From: Paenibacillus phoenicis
GTDB taxonomy: Bacteria > Bacillota > Bacilli > Paenibacillales > Paenibacillaceae
Reading direction: 5' to 3'
NCBI RefSeq assembly: GCF_034718895.1
Contig: NZ_JAYERP010000001.1
Location: 434,001-498,000 of the forward strand
Length of the DNA stretch: 64,000 nt
Shown here: piece by piece, positions 1-8,935 of the stretch
Position numbering within the stretch: position 1 is the first letter of the stretch
Layout: each line of letters starts with the position of its first letter
Notes under the pieces: generated by a model
What the model saw: the letters and a program-made list of their open reading frames with translations, nothing else
Databases searched by the model: none
Told to the model about the DNA's origin: nothing
Position numbers and translations under genes: made by a program

Positions 1-68
1 TTCTAGGTAGTGATGGTATGTTGTCTTGCAAGGCAAAGTACATCATTTGAATAAAGGGGGAACCAAGC

Positions 69-1175
69 TTGTTGAGTGAATTTCAAGAGACATTGCTCCA
101 GTCCGTCAAAGCATACCAATCGACCCAACTCGTAAAAAACAAGTATGAGAACGTACTCCAACACCTGGACAGCGGAATCATGCTGTTTGACTGTGATGGG
201 GTTCTAACCTTTATCAATGTACAGATGGCCAAGCTGCTTGAAATGCCGCGCCAATCCCTGATCGGCTGTAATTTATTGCAGCTGCTGCGGCATCCGCATC
301 TCAACCAATTTAAGAAGCGTAAGATCTTGCGTATTTACCGGGAGACTATCTTTCACCGCAAAAAGTACCATGAGTTAATTGACGAATACGGCAGACATTG
401 GCTGATTACGGTTACATACGGGGATCAGATGGATGGGGATTTTCTGCTTAGCGTCAAGGATGTTTCTGATTTTAAACGGATCGAACAAACGGCTTATCAG
501 AACGACAAGCTGGCGATGCTTGGAAAAATTTCCGCGGCGATTGCGCATGAAATTAGGAATCCGCTTACAGCGATCCGCGGATTTATTCAGTTGCTGCGGC
601 CTCATTTGCTGCAGCTGGGCAAGGATGAGTATGCCCGGATTATCTTAACGGAAATCGACCGGGCGAACGATATTATCCATGAGTTTCTAAATTCTTCGAA
701 GCCTTCGGCTCCGCAGAAATCGACGGTCAACGTTTCTTCCTTGTTGAAGGAGGTTGTTCTGCTTACGGAGAGCGAGGCGTTGATGAAGGGATGCCAAATG
801 ATCCTTCACGAGCCAAACGAGGAGCTGCTCGTCTCCATCGATGTTAAGCAGATCAAGCAGGTGCTGCTGAACATTATCAAAAATGCGATGGACGCCATCG
901 CCGAAGTAGGCGGCGACCACCAAGGGGTGATCGATATCCGTGCGGAGAAGGAAGGCAAATCGGTTTGTATCTCGATACAAGATAACGGCGGCGGAATGGA
1001 CAAGGGGATGCTAAGCCGCTTGTTTGATCCGTTTTTTACGACGAAGGAGAAGGGAACGGGATTGGGATTGTCGGTGAGTTACCGGATCATCCGGAACCAT
1101 CGGGGGAACATTTCCGTGGACAGCTTAAAAGGAGCGGGAACGATCTTTACCGTTTCGCTCCCGCTGGCATTATAA
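69..1175 (+). CDS. PAS-domain sensor histidine kinase, sporulation-kinase-like
   Basis: Soluble two-component kinase that autophosphorylates on histidine and hands the phosphate to a response regulator. In 368 residues a PAS-like sensor region covers about 25-130, the phosphoacceptor helix carries H160 in AHEIRNPLTAIRGF, and the ATPase domain shows the N box (N272), DNGGGM (305-310) and GTGLGL (329-334). No membrane segment is visible. The TTG start at 69 lies 8 bases after AAAGGGGG. The H-box wording resembles KinA-KinE, which feed Spo0F in Bacillus, but no regulator gene is adjacent, so the partner is an inference. Its stop is one base from the end of the convergent feo operon. Confidence 0.85.
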   Translation: MLSEFQETLLQSVKAYQSTQLVKNKYENVLQHLDSGIMLFDCDGVLTFINVQMAKLLEMPRQSLIGCNLLQLLRHPHLNQFKKRKILRIYRETIFHRKKYHELIDEYGRHWLITVTYGDQMDGDFLLSVKDVSDFKRIEQTAYQNDKLAMLGKISAAIAHEIRNPLTAIRGFIQLLRPHLLQLGKDEYARIILTEIDRANDIIHEFLNSSKPSAPQKSTVNVSSLLKEVVLLTESEALMKGCQMILHEPNEELLVSIDVKQIKQVLLNIIKNAMDAIAEVGGDHQGVIDIRAEKEGKSVCISIQDNGGGMDKGMLSRLFDPFFTTKEKGTGLGLSVSYRIIRNHRGNISVDSLKGAGTIFTVSLPLAL

Positions 1176-1176
1176 A

Positions 1177-1359
1177 TTAATCTTTAGGGCCTTTGGCCGC
1201 AGATGGCGTAGAGGACGCCGCGTACTTCCCGCAAGCTGCAGAACAGGACTTCTGCTGCGAGCAGGAGGCGCAGGCGCCTTTTTTGCTTTTCTTGAAGCCG
1301 CGGTATAACGCGAAGGCAGCATATCCAAAAATAGCGGTAAGGATGATGATGTCGGCCAT
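1177..1359 (-). CDS. FeoB-associated Cys-rich membrane protein
   Basis: A 60-residue protein with one N-terminal membrane helix (about 3-19) followed by a basic stretch and a cysteine-rich tail (CASCSQQKSCSAACGK). This is the usual form of the small Cys-rich proteins encoded after feoB in Firmicutes; their role in ferrous iron transport is assumed from context, not demonstrated. It is the last gene of a reverse-strand feoA-feoB operon, starting about 30 bases after the feoB stop and preceded by an AGGAG-type site. Confidence 0.8.
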   Translation of the reverse strand: MADIIILTAIFGYAAFALYRGFKKSKKGACASCSQQKSCSAACGKYAASSTPSAAKGPKD

Positions 1360-1392
1360 AACAGGCAGCTCCTTTCGTTTATCGAATTTTGC

Positions 1393-3423
1393 TTAAGCCA
1401 GTCCGAATCCTAGCCGCCATCCGATCTGATAGATCAAGAAAGCCACGAGGTAAGCCAGCGTCAGCGAATAGCCGATAGCAAATAACGTCCACTTCCAGGA
1501 AGCTGTTTCTTTGCGAAGAACGCCAACCGTTGCAAGGCACGGGGTGTACAGCAGAACGAAGGCCATAAAGCTGTAGGCCTGCAGCCCGGTGAAGGATGCG
1601 GCAATTTGGCCTTGCAGTCCGGCCATATCCGGAACATGGTAAATGATGTTCATCGTTGATACCACGACCTCCTTGGCCATAAACCCGGTAATCAGCGCTG
1701 CCCCGGATTGCCAAGTGCCGAAGCCTAGCGGCTGCATGACGGACGCGAACAAGCCGCCGATGGCTGCGAGGAAGCTGTCATCCATGTTGTCCGCGACGCC
1801 ACCCGGACCAAGGTACGTGAGCAGCCAGATCAGCACGGAACCGCCGAGAATGAAGGTGCCGGCTTTGCGCAGGAAGCCTTTGCCCTTCTCCCAGGTGCTG
1901 CGGAACAGGGTGACGCTTTGCGGCATCCGATATGGCGGCAGCTCAACGATAAAGAAGGAACGTTCGTTTTTGAACAGGAACAGCGAGAACACTTTGGCCA
2001 ACCCAAGCGCCAGCACGATGCCAAGCATATACAGAGAAAAGACGATCAGACCTTGCGACTCAGCGAAAAAGATGCCGGCAAATAAAGCGTAAACCGGTAA
2101 CCGCGCGGAGCAGGACATCAGCGGAATGAGCAGCATGGTCAGCATCCGTTCCTTCGGCTGCTCGATGCTGCGGGAAGCCATAATCGCCGGCACATTGCAG
2201 CCAAAGCCTAGGATAAATGGAATTAACGCTTTGCCGTTTAGACCGACGATTTCCATCAATTTATCCATCATGACGGTAATCCGGGCCATGTAACCGGAGT
2301 CTTCAATGAAGGAAATGATCAGGAACATGATGAAAATCTGCGGAATAAACACCAGTACGCCGCCAACGCCGCCGATGATGCCGCCCGTGATCAACGCCTG
2401 CGTGAAGCTTGAAGCCCCTATGCCGGTCAGCAGACCCTCCACACCGCTGATCAGCGGACCGCTGATGAACCCGTCCAGCAGATCAGAGAGCGGGTTGCCG
2501 AGCCAATCAAACGTCAGCTGGAAAGTGAGATACATGAAAACCATAAACAGCGGGAGGCCGAGAAACGGATGGGTGACAATACGGTCGATGCGTTCGGTCA
2601 TCGAGTGCGGTTTCTTCTGTGAGGCATCCACGGCTTCACTGCAAATGTTCTGAATCCGCTGGTTCCGGACGGAGCGGATATACGCTTCCGCGGAGGAAGC
2701 CAAATCGTTCGCAGCCAGCTTCGCTTCTACTTCGGCCCGGATCTTCTGCAGCATGTGCAAGTTGGTCTGCGGCGGAAGCGCGGAGATGACCGCCGGGTTG
2801 TCCTCCAGTACCTGCAAGGCGATCCAGCGTAAGGCCGGACGTTGTTCCTCCCAGTCTGCTGCAAGCTCACGCGTGATGTCGTGAATGGCTTGCTCGATCA
2901 CTTCGCCATAATCGATCGTAAATTCCGGCTTTTGCGCCGATTCAGAAGACTGTTGTTCGATTGCCCGCAGCACTTCTTTACTGCCTTTGCCGGTACGTGC
3001 AATCAGCGGGAGAACGGGAACGCCCAGCAGGGCCGCCAGCTTCTCTGGATCCACCTTCAACCCGCGGGCCTCGGCAACGTCTATCATATTTAACCCGATG
3101 ATTACCGGTTTGCCGTATTCCAGTAGCTGCAGCGTCAGATATAGGTTACGCTCCAAGTTAGAGGCATCGACGATATTCACGAGCACGGAAGGGGGCTCGG
3201 AGGCCAGGTACTCGGCTGCAATCCCCTCATCTCGGGACAAAGGATGCAGGGTATAGATCCCGGGCAGGTCGGTGAGCAGTCCGGTTGTGCTTCGCAGGTG
3301 CCCGACTTTTTTCTCCACCGTTACGCCGGCCCAGTTCCCGACATATTCGTAAGAGCGGGTTAAGGCATTAAACAGTGAGGTTTTCCCTGTGTTCGGGTTC
3401 CCAATGAGTGCGGCGTTGTTCAT
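1393..3423 (-). CDS. feoB: Ferrous iron transport protein B
   Basis: Inner-membrane Fe(II) transporter with a cytoplasmic GTPase domain. From the ATG at 3423 it has 676 residues: G1 GNPNTGKTS (8-16), G3 DLPG (52-55), G4 NMID (112-115), then a helical spacer domain and a C-terminal membrane part with many hydrophobic segments, including GCNVPAIMASRS typical of the FeoB gate region. A longer open frame runs upstream to 3654, but the stretch before 3423 is the feoA gene in another frame, and translation starting inside the feoA stop (ATGA overlap) fits coupled translation. Likely iron-repressed through the Fur-like box at 3731. Confidence 0.95.
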   Translation of the reverse strand: MNNAALIGNPNTGKTSLFNALTRSYEYVGNWAGVTVEKKVGHLRSTTGLLTDLPGIYTLHPLSRDEGIAAEYLASEPPSVLVNIVDASNLERNLYLTLQLLEYGKPVIIGLNMIDVAEARGLKVDPEKLAALLGVPVLPLIARTGKGSKEVLRAIEQQSSESAQKPEFTIDYGEVIEQAIHDITRELAADWEEQRPALRWIALQVLEDNPAVISALPPQTNLHMLQKIRAEVEAKLAANDLASSAEAYIRSVRNQRIQNICSEAVDASQKKPHSMTERIDRIVTHPFLGLPLFMVFMYLTFQLTFDWLGNPLSDLLDGFISGPLISGVEGLLTGIGASSFTQALITGGIIGGVGGVLVFIPQIFIMFLIISFIEDSGYMARITVMMDKLMEIVGLNGKALIPFILGFGCNVPAIMASRSIEQPKERMLTMLLIPLMSCSARLPVYALFAGIFFAESQGLIVFSLYMLGIVLALGLAKVFSLFLFKNERSFFIVELPPYRMPQSVTLFRSTWEKGKGFLRKAGTFILGGSVLIWLLTYLGPGGVADNMDDSFLAAIGGLFASVMQPLGFGTWQSGAALITGFMAKEVVVSTMNIIYHVPDMAGLQGQIAASFTGLQAYSFMAFVLLYTPCLATVGVLRKETASWKWTLFAIGYSLTLAYLVAFLIYQIGWRLGFGLA

Positions 3424-3683
3424 GAGACTGCCACCTCGATATGGGCCGCTTCCTTCTGGCGGATGCCCAGCAGTTGCCCGGCGCATTCCAGCGTGACCGG
3501 ACCGCCCCATAAGCAGTACCGTTTCACGACCACGCGGGATCCTTCCCGGATCCCGAGATCCGCGAGGCGCCGTTTCAGGATCGGGTCCATATTGCCAATT
3601 TGCGTGATGGCACAAGTGGTCCCGGGTTTCAAACCTAGCAGGCAGCATCGGCAAGGTTTCATGAAAACTTCCTCCTTCGTCAT
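3420..3683 (-). CDS. feoA: Ferrous iron transport protein A
   Basis: An 87-residue cytoplasmic SH3-like FeoA protein, thought to assist FeoB. The pattern GTTCAITQIG followed by LKRRLADLGIREGSRVVVKR is the standard FeoA domain. A cysteine-rich N terminus (KPCRCCLLGLKPG) precedes it, a common variant in Gram-positive species. The start codon is at 3683 with an AAGGAGG site just before it; the possible internal start MKPCRC at 3660 also has a good site, so the true start is one of these two. The stop overlaps the feoB start. Confidence 0.9.
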   Translation of the reverse strand: MTKEEVFMKPCRCCLLGLKPGTTCAITQIGNMDPILKRRLADLGIREGSRVVVKRYCLWGGPVTLECAGQLLGIRQKEAAHIEVAVS

Positions 3684-3730
3684 GTAAGTAAGCCGAAAAC
3701 GGCTGAAAAATCTAGTTGATTAAACGCTAT

Positions 3731-3745
3731 TGAGAATCAATCTCA
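3731..3745. promoter_or_regulatory. Fur-like operator upstream of feoA
   Basis: TGAGAATCAATCTCA is a 7-1-7 inverted repeat, symmetric at all but one position pair, inside a larger near-palindrome (3729-3747). It matches 11 of 14 specified positions of the Bacillus Fur box TGATAATNATTATCA. It lies about 50 bases upstream of feoA, where an iron-responsive repressor would block the promoter. The assignment to Fur is inference from the match and the downstream iron genes. Confidence 0.7.
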
Positions 3746-3813
3746 ATTAAATTCACAAGTAATATAGCACGCACCGCTGGCCCATACTGTGATTTACTTC
3801 ATAACGAAGAATG

Positions 3814-3849
3814 GAAACTTCGTGATCCAAAGATGACTTTTCGAACAAC
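3814..3849. repeat. Solo right end of the MITE-like repeat
   Basis: The sequence from GAAACTTCG through TGACTTTTCGAACAAC repeats almost exactly the right end of the full element that follows (about 3994-4032). It looks like the remaining end of an earlier tandem or nested copy. Confidence 0.6.
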
Positions 3850-3862
3850 TGCTAAAATAAAA

Positions 3863-4029
3863 GTTCGAAAAGTCAGGTTTGAAGCACCGAGAAGGTTGGA
3901 TGAAGCTGGGACTGAGGAGCGGAGCGTACGTTTTGGGTACGTGAGCACCGGAAGGCCCGGCTGAATTCAGTTTCGACGTCGATAGAAACTTCTTGATATA
4001 CTTCGTGATCCAAAGATGACTTTTCGAAC
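3863..4029. repeat. MITE-like intergenic repeat, copy 1
   Basis: A 167-base non-coding element with perfect 13-base terminal inverted repeats: GTTCGAAAAGTCA (3863-3875) and TGACTTTTCGAAC (4017-4029). It carries an internal palindromic TTCGACGTCGA core. A second copy in opposite orientation lies at 15493-15698. It fills most of the gap between feoA and the aldolase-domain gene. No protein of its own is credible. Confidence 0.75.
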
Positions 4030-4081
4030 AACCTTTAGTAAGATGGATAGTAAAACGAAACGATGGAGAGGAATATGCCAG

Positions 4082-5050
4082 ATGAAAGCCAACAAATGCA
4101 AAATCGTCGACTGCACCATCCGTGATGGAGGACTGGTGAACAACTGGGACTTCAGCGTAGAATTTGTCCAAAAATTATACGCGGGCCTGAATGAGGCGGG
4201 TGTGGATTATATGGAAATCGGCTACAAAAACTCGCCGAAGCTGCTGAAAGGCGCCGATGAAGCCGGTCCTTGGCGGTTTCTGGACGACGATTTCCTGCGC
4301 AAGGTAATTCCTCAAAAAGGAACGACGAAGCTATCCGCACTGGTCGATATCGGCCGGGTAGACGAAAACGATATTTTACCGCGCAGCGAAAGCCTGCTCG
4401 ATTTAATTCGAGTTGCTTGCTACATTAAAGATGTGGACAAAGCCCTGCAGCTGGTGCAATTGTTCCATGATCGCGGCTACGAGACGACGTTGAATATTAT
4501 GGCGTTGTCCAACGTGATGGAGCATGAGCTGCTGGAAGCCTTTGAGATGATCAAAGATAGCGTCGTTGACGTTGTCTACATCGTTGATTCCTACGGAAGT
4601 CTCGATTATAAAGACATGGAGCATTTGGTCAACAAGTTCAAAACCCATTTGCCAGGTAAACGGCTAGGTGTTCACACCCACAACAACATGCAGCTGGCTT
4701 TTTCCAATACGCTGGTGGCCGCTGAAAATGGGGTTGAACTGCTGGATGCCTCTGTGTATGGCATGGGACGCGCGGCCGGCAACTGTCCAACCGAGCTGCT
4801 TGTGACCCATCTGAAGGGTACGAATTACAAGCTGCGCCCTGTACTAGAAGTTCTGGAGGAGCTCTTGATCCCGCTTCGCGAGAAGGAAGAGTGGGGGTAC
4901 CTGATCCCTTACATGATCACGGGGACGCTTGACGAGCATCCGCGTTCCGCGATGGCGCTGCGGGCTTCGGACGACAAAGACAAAGTCGTCGATTTTTACG
5001 ATAAGCTGACGACGCCGGAGACAACGGTTCATCGTCCCAAAAAATCATAA
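4082..5050 (+). CDS. Aldolase catalytic domain protein (DRE-TIM/HMGL-like)
   Basis: A 322-residue protein of the HMG-CoA-lyase-like DRE-TIM metallolyase superfamily, to which 4-hydroxy-2-oxovalerate aldolases and isopropylmalate synthases belong. The N-terminal CTIRDGG (11-17) supplies the metal-binding Asp and catalytic Arg, and GVHTHNN carries the conserved metal-ligand His pair. The substrate cannot be told; no pathway partner is adjacent. The open frame extends upstream to 4016 into the repeat element, but ATG 4082 follows GGAGAGGAAT and begins the conserved domain, so it is preferred. A terminator follows at once. Confidence 0.8.
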   Translation: MKANKCKIVDCTIRDGGLVNNWDFSVEFVQKLYAGLNEAGVDYMEIGYKNSPKLLKGADEAGPWRFLDDDFLRKVIPQKGTTKLSALVDIGRVDENDILPRSESLLDLIRVACYIKDVDKALQLVQLFHDRGYETTLNIMALSNVMEHELLEAFEMIKDSVVDVVYIVDSYGSLDYKDMEHLVNKFKTHLPGKRLGVHTHNNMQLAFSNTLVAAENGVELLDASVYGMGRAAGNCPTELLVTHLKGTNYKLRPVLEVLEELLIPLREKEEWGYLIPYMITGTLDEHPRSAMALRASDDKDKVVDFYDKLTTPETTVHRPKKS

Positions 5051-5055
5051 AAATT

Positions 5056-5088
5056 AAGCCCGGGCCTTGTGTCCGGGCTTCTATTTTT
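5056..5088 (+). terminator. Intrinsic terminator after the aldolase-domain gene
   Basis: Arms AAGCCCGG (5056-5063) and CCGGGCTT (5073-5080) followed by a T-rich run. Confidence 0.85.
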
Positions 5089-5188
5089 CCTCGACAAATT
5101 TGAGAAGAAGGCAGGAAATAAGCGGAATATGTTGAATAGTAGACTCATGACGGATCGATAAGTACTTACCTCCGGAGGTTGATACGCA

Positions 5189-7291
5189 TTGAGGATTAGG
5201 GCAGAGGAACGAACGACAATCATCCAAGGGGTAATCGGATTGGCGGCGATGATCGGGGTTGTCCAGTTGTCGGCATGGAACGGATATCCGCCGGGGACGG
5301 ACGCGGTTGTTCAGACGCTGCATCTTTTGGCAGGCCTCATGTGCCTGGCCGTATCATTCGCCATATTTGCGCAGGGATGGATTCTGTTTACCGACAAACT
5401 TTCCAAGCAGCGGCTTTACACGGCCGTTTTATTTTCGATGATCGGGATATTGGATATCCTGTATACCGTTTTATACGGTGACATCTCGCTGCTTGGCTTC
5501 GAACCGAGCGAAAATTTGGCGACCTGGTTTCTGGTGATCTCACATTTGCTAGGGGCCTTTGGGATGCTGCGGATCTTTGCTGCAACGGACCAGCAGGTGT
5601 CCGGACAGCAGAAAGTGACCATGTTTGTCAGTGCCGTCTTGGTGACACTGGCAGGTCTGTTTGTGTTAAACCGGTACCAAGACCGCTTGCCGACATTATT
5701 TGAAACGGAGCTTCTACAACTGGTTTTGCAAGCGGGGATTCCTCTGCTCTACCTCCTCGTGGCTGCGGCTGTCCTTTATCGGCATCGGGCAGAGCGCCCG
5801 TCGGCGATGATGACGGTAACCCGGTCACTGCTCTTCATGGCGATGGGGCATGTCTTGCTGACCTGTCCGCCGGGGCATGTTGAGGGGTTAACCCAGGCGG
5901 CGGGGCAATGGTATATGGGCATTTCGTATTACATCGTATTAAAAGGGGTTTACCGGCTGACGATTGAAGAACCGTTGCGCGGCAAACTGCTCGTGGAAGC
6001 CCAGATGAAGCATATGGCTTACCATGATGATTTAACCGGACTGCCGAATTTGCGGCAAATGAAAGAGCAGTTGGACGAGCTCTTGGGATTTACGCGGGCT
6101 TGTATCGGCGTGGCGGTTATCAATATCGACCGGTTTAAGGCGATTAACGACTCGTTGGGTTACAGCGCGGGGGACAAGGTGTTGACCGAGCTGGGAAGTC
6201 GGTTAGCGGTGCTTGAAGGCCCTCAGCAGTGGGTGTACCGGATGGGCGAGGACGAATTCGCCGTGGTCTTCTCCGAGCTGCCGGATGCTGCGGCCGCCGA
6301 GGACCGGGCTAAACAGCTGTTAGCCTCTGTAGATCCGGGGGTACTCATCGACGACACCGAATACCATATTTCCTTGAGCATGGGTTTGTCCGTATTTCCG
6401 AATGACGCCGACTCAGTGAACGAGTTGATCCAATTTGCCGATATGGCGGTGCACCATGCTAAGGAACAAGGCGTGGAGTTTCTGCGTTATCATGCAGCGA
6501 TGAAACAGCGTACCCAAGCGAAGGTGGAGCTGGAGAACGATATGCGCAAGGCGCTGGAGCGGGAGGAATTTTTCCTGGAGTTCCAGCCGCAGATTCGTTT
6601 GGATACGGGGAAAATGGTTGGGATGGAAGCGCTTGTCCGTTGGAACCACCCGAAGCGGGGACTGATACCGCCAAGTGAATTCATTCCGCTGGCCGAAGAG
6701 AGCGGGCTGATCGTTCCTCTCGGCGAGTGGGTGCTGAAGACGGCTTGCCAGTATAATAAGAAATGGCAGATGGACGGTTTTGAACCGGTTTGCGTATCCG
6801 TCAATTTATCGATGCGCCAGTTCCGGCAATATAATTTAGCAGAGCACGTGAACGCGATCCTGCGTGAGGTAGGGTTAGATCCGCAATACCTGGAGCTGGA
6901 AGTGACGGAAAGCATGACATACGATATTGAAACCGCGCTAGATCAGCTTCATCGCTTGAAGCGTTTAGGGATACATATCAGCATCGATGATTTCGGCACA
7001 GGCTACAGCTCGCTTTATTATTTGAAAAGCCTGCCGATCGATCGGTTGAAAATTGACCGCGCCTTCGTCAAAGAGGTCATGTACGACGGGAACGACGCGG
7101 CGATCGTCTCCACCATCACCACTATGGCACATCACTTAAAGCTGAAGGTGACGGCCGAAGGCGTAGAGAACGAGGAGCAGTTGGAGTTTCTGAAGCGCCA
7201 ACGTTGCCACGAAGGACAAGGATATCTGTTTAGCAAACCGGTGTCTGCCGGTGTGCTGGAAAGCGAGTTCCTTAGCCGGTTAGCCGGCTAA
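5189..7291 (+). CDS. Membrane-bound GGDEF-EAL cyclic-di-GMP protein
   Basis: A 700-residue protein with an N-terminal membrane sensor region (about 1-265, roughly eight hydrophobic segments), a GGDEF domain (about 285-440) and an EAL domain (about 455-695). The cyclase signature reads GEDEF (353-357) instead of GGDEF and no RxxD inhibitory site precedes it, so cyclase activity is doubtful. The EAL part has all expected pieces: EAL (480-482), VNLS, LEVTES, DDFGTGYSS, LKID and TAEGVE, so c-di-GMP hydrolysis is the likely main activity. TTG start at 5189, 10 bases after TCCGGAGG. The gene stands alone; its terminator overlaps its stop codon. Confidence 0.9.
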   Translation: MRIRAEERTTIIQGVIGLAAMIGVVQLSAWNGYPPGTDAVVQTLHLLAGLMCLAVSFAIFAQGWILFTDKLSKQRLYTAVLFSMIGILDILYTVLYGDISLLGFEPSENLATWFLVISHLLGAFGMLRIFAATDQQVSGQQKVTMFVSAVLVTLAGLFVLNRYQDRLPTLFETELLQLVLQAGIPLLYLLVAAAVLYRHRAERPSAMMTVTRSLLFMAMGHVLLTCPPGHVEGLTQAAGQWYMGISYYIVLKGVYRLTIEEPLRGKLLVEAQMKHMAYHDDLTGLPNLRQMKEQLDELLGFTRACIGVAVINIDRFKAINDSLGYSAGDKVLTELGSRLAVLEGPQQWVYRMGEDEFAVVFSELPDAAAAEDRAKQLLASVDPGVLIDDTEYHISLSMGLSVFPNDADSVNELIQFADMAVHHAKEQGVEFLRYHAAMKQRTQAKVELENDMRKALEREEFFLEFQPQIRLDTGKMVGMEALVRWNHPKRGLIPPSEFIPLAEESGLIVPLGEWVLKTACQYNKKWQMDGFEPVCVSVNLSMRQFRQYNLAEHVNAILREVGLDPQYLELEVTESMTYDIETALDQLHRLKRLGIHISIDDFGTGYSSLYYLKSLPIDRLKIDRAFVKEVMYDGNDAAIVSTITTMAHHLKLKVTAEGVENEEQLEFLKRQRCHEGQGYLFSKPVSAGVLESEFLSRLAG

Positions 7292-7302
7292 GGAATTTTT
7301 TT
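7270..7302 (+). terminator. Terminator overlapping the GGDEF-EAL stop codon
   Basis: CCTTAGCCGG, loop TTAG, CCGGCTAAGG, then AATTTTTTT. The right arm contains the TAA stop at 7289-7291. Confidence 0.85.
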
Positions 7303-7377
7303 AACATTATAGAATTTATAAATTTTGGGGTGGGAGCAGGTCTTCCGCCTGATTTCTGTTTTTGGTAAGGTTAGGAT

Positions 7378-8640
7378 ATGGAGACGAACATTTTGAAACG
7401 AATCTTCTTTGATGAGCGAGGGCACTGGGATCGGTTTGTGGCAAAACATGGTGGCAAGCTGCGTGCCAATGTGCGGAAAGAAGTAGAGAAGTTCCGTCGA
7501 TGCGGGGATCCCAGAAACGGGTTTAAGCTGATGGTATGTGAAGGATGTCATGACCTATGGCTCGTTCCGTATCGTTGTAAAGGAAGATTCTGTACGACCT
7601 GTTCATGCGGAGAAACAGAGGAATGGGCACGTCTCCTGGAACAAGATGTATTCCAAGTCAACCACCGCCATGTCGTCTTCACGATCGACGAAGGATTACG
7701 GGAAATCTTTCTGCTCCATCGGGCAAAATTACTCAAAGAATTTATGGATGAAGCGGTACGCTTAGTCAAAGAACATTTTGAGAAGAAACATAAGGTAACT
7801 CCCGGAATCGTAGCCGGGTTGCATACGTTTGGGGCACGGCTTAACTTCAATCCTCATGTACATATGCTTGTAACGATGGGAGGAATGAAGAAGACCGGCG
7901 AGTGGAAAACATACGATTTTATTCCGTTCGAGATGCTGCGTAAGCAATGGCAGACGGTTGTTTTGAAGCTGATTCGTCGAAAGTTAAGTGAACAAGAGAA
8001 AAAGCAAGTGCAGTCCCGTTTGCAAAAAGCTTACTGCGAGAACGGAGAAGGCTTTTATGTGCATGCTCCGAAACAGAAAGGGAACGTCAAGCAGCAACTC
8101 GGGTATATCGGGCGATACATGAGAAGACCAGCGATAGCGGTTAGCCGGATCGAAGCGTATGACGGAGAAAAGGTGACATTTCGTTACCGGGATAAGAATG
8201 ACGGGGAAGAGAAGACCGAGACGATTTCGGTAGAAGAATTTATGGGTAGACTTGTGCGGCATATTCCGGATGAAAACTTCAAAACGATCCGTTACTACGG
8301 GGTTTATTCGCGGCGGATCAAGAGCCTGTGCAAGAAGTTAGTCAGTGAGTGGCAAAAAGCCGCGAGAAGATGGATTGTCAAGGCAAAGCGGATATTAAAA
8401 CGCAGAACGTGGAGTGAACGGATCAAGGAGCAGACGGGGAAGCCGCCATGTTGCCCAAAATGCGAAAGTTATTACGAATACAAGGGAGAAGCCTGCCTTG
8501 AGGATGGGAAGTTGAAGGTGAAGTACGCGGTGTGCTCCACCTCAAAGGCATGTCTGGAGAGGATGATTCGGGATGTCGCCGGTGTCAAAGAAACGAAAGG
8601 TAGCGAAGAAAAAGAAAAAGCCGCAAAGCGGGCTGCATAG
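7378..8640 (+). CDS. IS91-like HUH/Y2 transposase
   Basis: A 420-residue replicative (rolling-circle) transposase. The N terminus has a cysteine-rich zinc-binding module (CEGCHDLW, CKGRFCTTCSCG, about 59-84). The HUH-type metal motif reads NPHVHMLVT, and two tyrosines spaced by four (Y243 and Y247 in GYIGRYMRRP) match the paired catalytic tyrosines of the IS91 family, which nick and rejoin single strands. The ATG start at 7378 follows GGTTAGG, a weak site. IS91-type elements have no terminal inverted repeats, and I could not place the element ends. Its last 68 bases overlap a second ORF. Confidence 0.85.
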   Translation: METNILKRIFFDERGHWDRFVAKHGGKLRANVRKEVEKFRRCGDPRNGFKLMVCEGCHDLWLVPYRCKGRFCTTCSCGETEEWARLLEQDVFQVNHRHVVFTIDEGLREIFLLHRAKLLKEFMDEAVRLVKEHFEKKHKVTPGIVAGLHTFGARLNFNPHVHMLVTMGGMKKTGEWKTYDFIPFEMLRKQWQTVVLKLIRRKLSEQEKKQVQSRLQKAYCENGEGFYVHAPKQKGNVKQQLGYIGRYMRRPAIAVSRIEAYDGEKVTFRYRDKNDGEEKTETISVEEFMGRLVRHIPDENFKTIRYYGVYSRRIKSLCKKLVSEWQKAARRWIVKAKRILKRRTWSERIKEQTGKPPCCPKCESYYEYKGEACLEDGKLKVKYAVCSTSKACLERMIRDVAGVKETKGSEEKEKAAKRAA

Positions 8641-8848
8641 CAAAGCGAAAGTAACCTACATCTGTCTTCAATGTCATACAACAGAAGAGATTCCGCTGAA
8701 TGTCGTTCGAAATTTCGATGCGATGGATGATGGAGATCCAACAGTACCTCCGCAATTCCGCTGCGAGGAATGTGGAGGAGGCATGTACCCGGAATATTAC
8801 AAAGGAATTCATGGTTACGAGTACAGGATTAGTGACGTAAGAAAATAA
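8573..8848 (+). CDS. Zinc-ribbon protein encoded by the IS91-like element
   Basis: A 91-residue protein with a highly basic N terminus (KKRKVAKKKKK) and a zinc ribbon built from CLQC and CEEC. It overlaps the transposase end in another frame and is followed by its own terminator, so it appears to be a passenger or accessory gene of the element. I do not recognise a named family. A role in DNA or RNA binding is inferred only from the basic tail and zinc ribbon. Confidence 0.6.
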   Translation: MSPVSKKRKVAKKKKKPQSGLHSKAKVTYICLQCHTTEEIPLNVVRNFDAMDDGDPTVPPQFRCEECGGGMYPEYYKGIHGYEYRISDVRK

Positions 8849-8884
8849 GCCGGATGTAGATTGTTCCCCACACCCGGCTATTTT
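8848..8884 (+). terminator. Terminator after the zinc-ribbon ORF
   Basis: AGCCGGATGT pairs with ACACCCGGCT (8870-8879), followed by ATTTT. The left arm starts on the last base of the stop codon. Confidence 0.65.
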
Positions 8885-8935
8885 GCACGTATGAACTAAA
8901 TCGTACGAACTAAAGGACGCCGTCAGGCGTTTTTC

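Noticed and set aside
3794-4171. 125-codon reverse ORF across the repeat element
   Set aside because: It is a reading frame through the MITE-like repeat and into the aldolase gene; it repeats parts of itself because the repeat end is duplicated.
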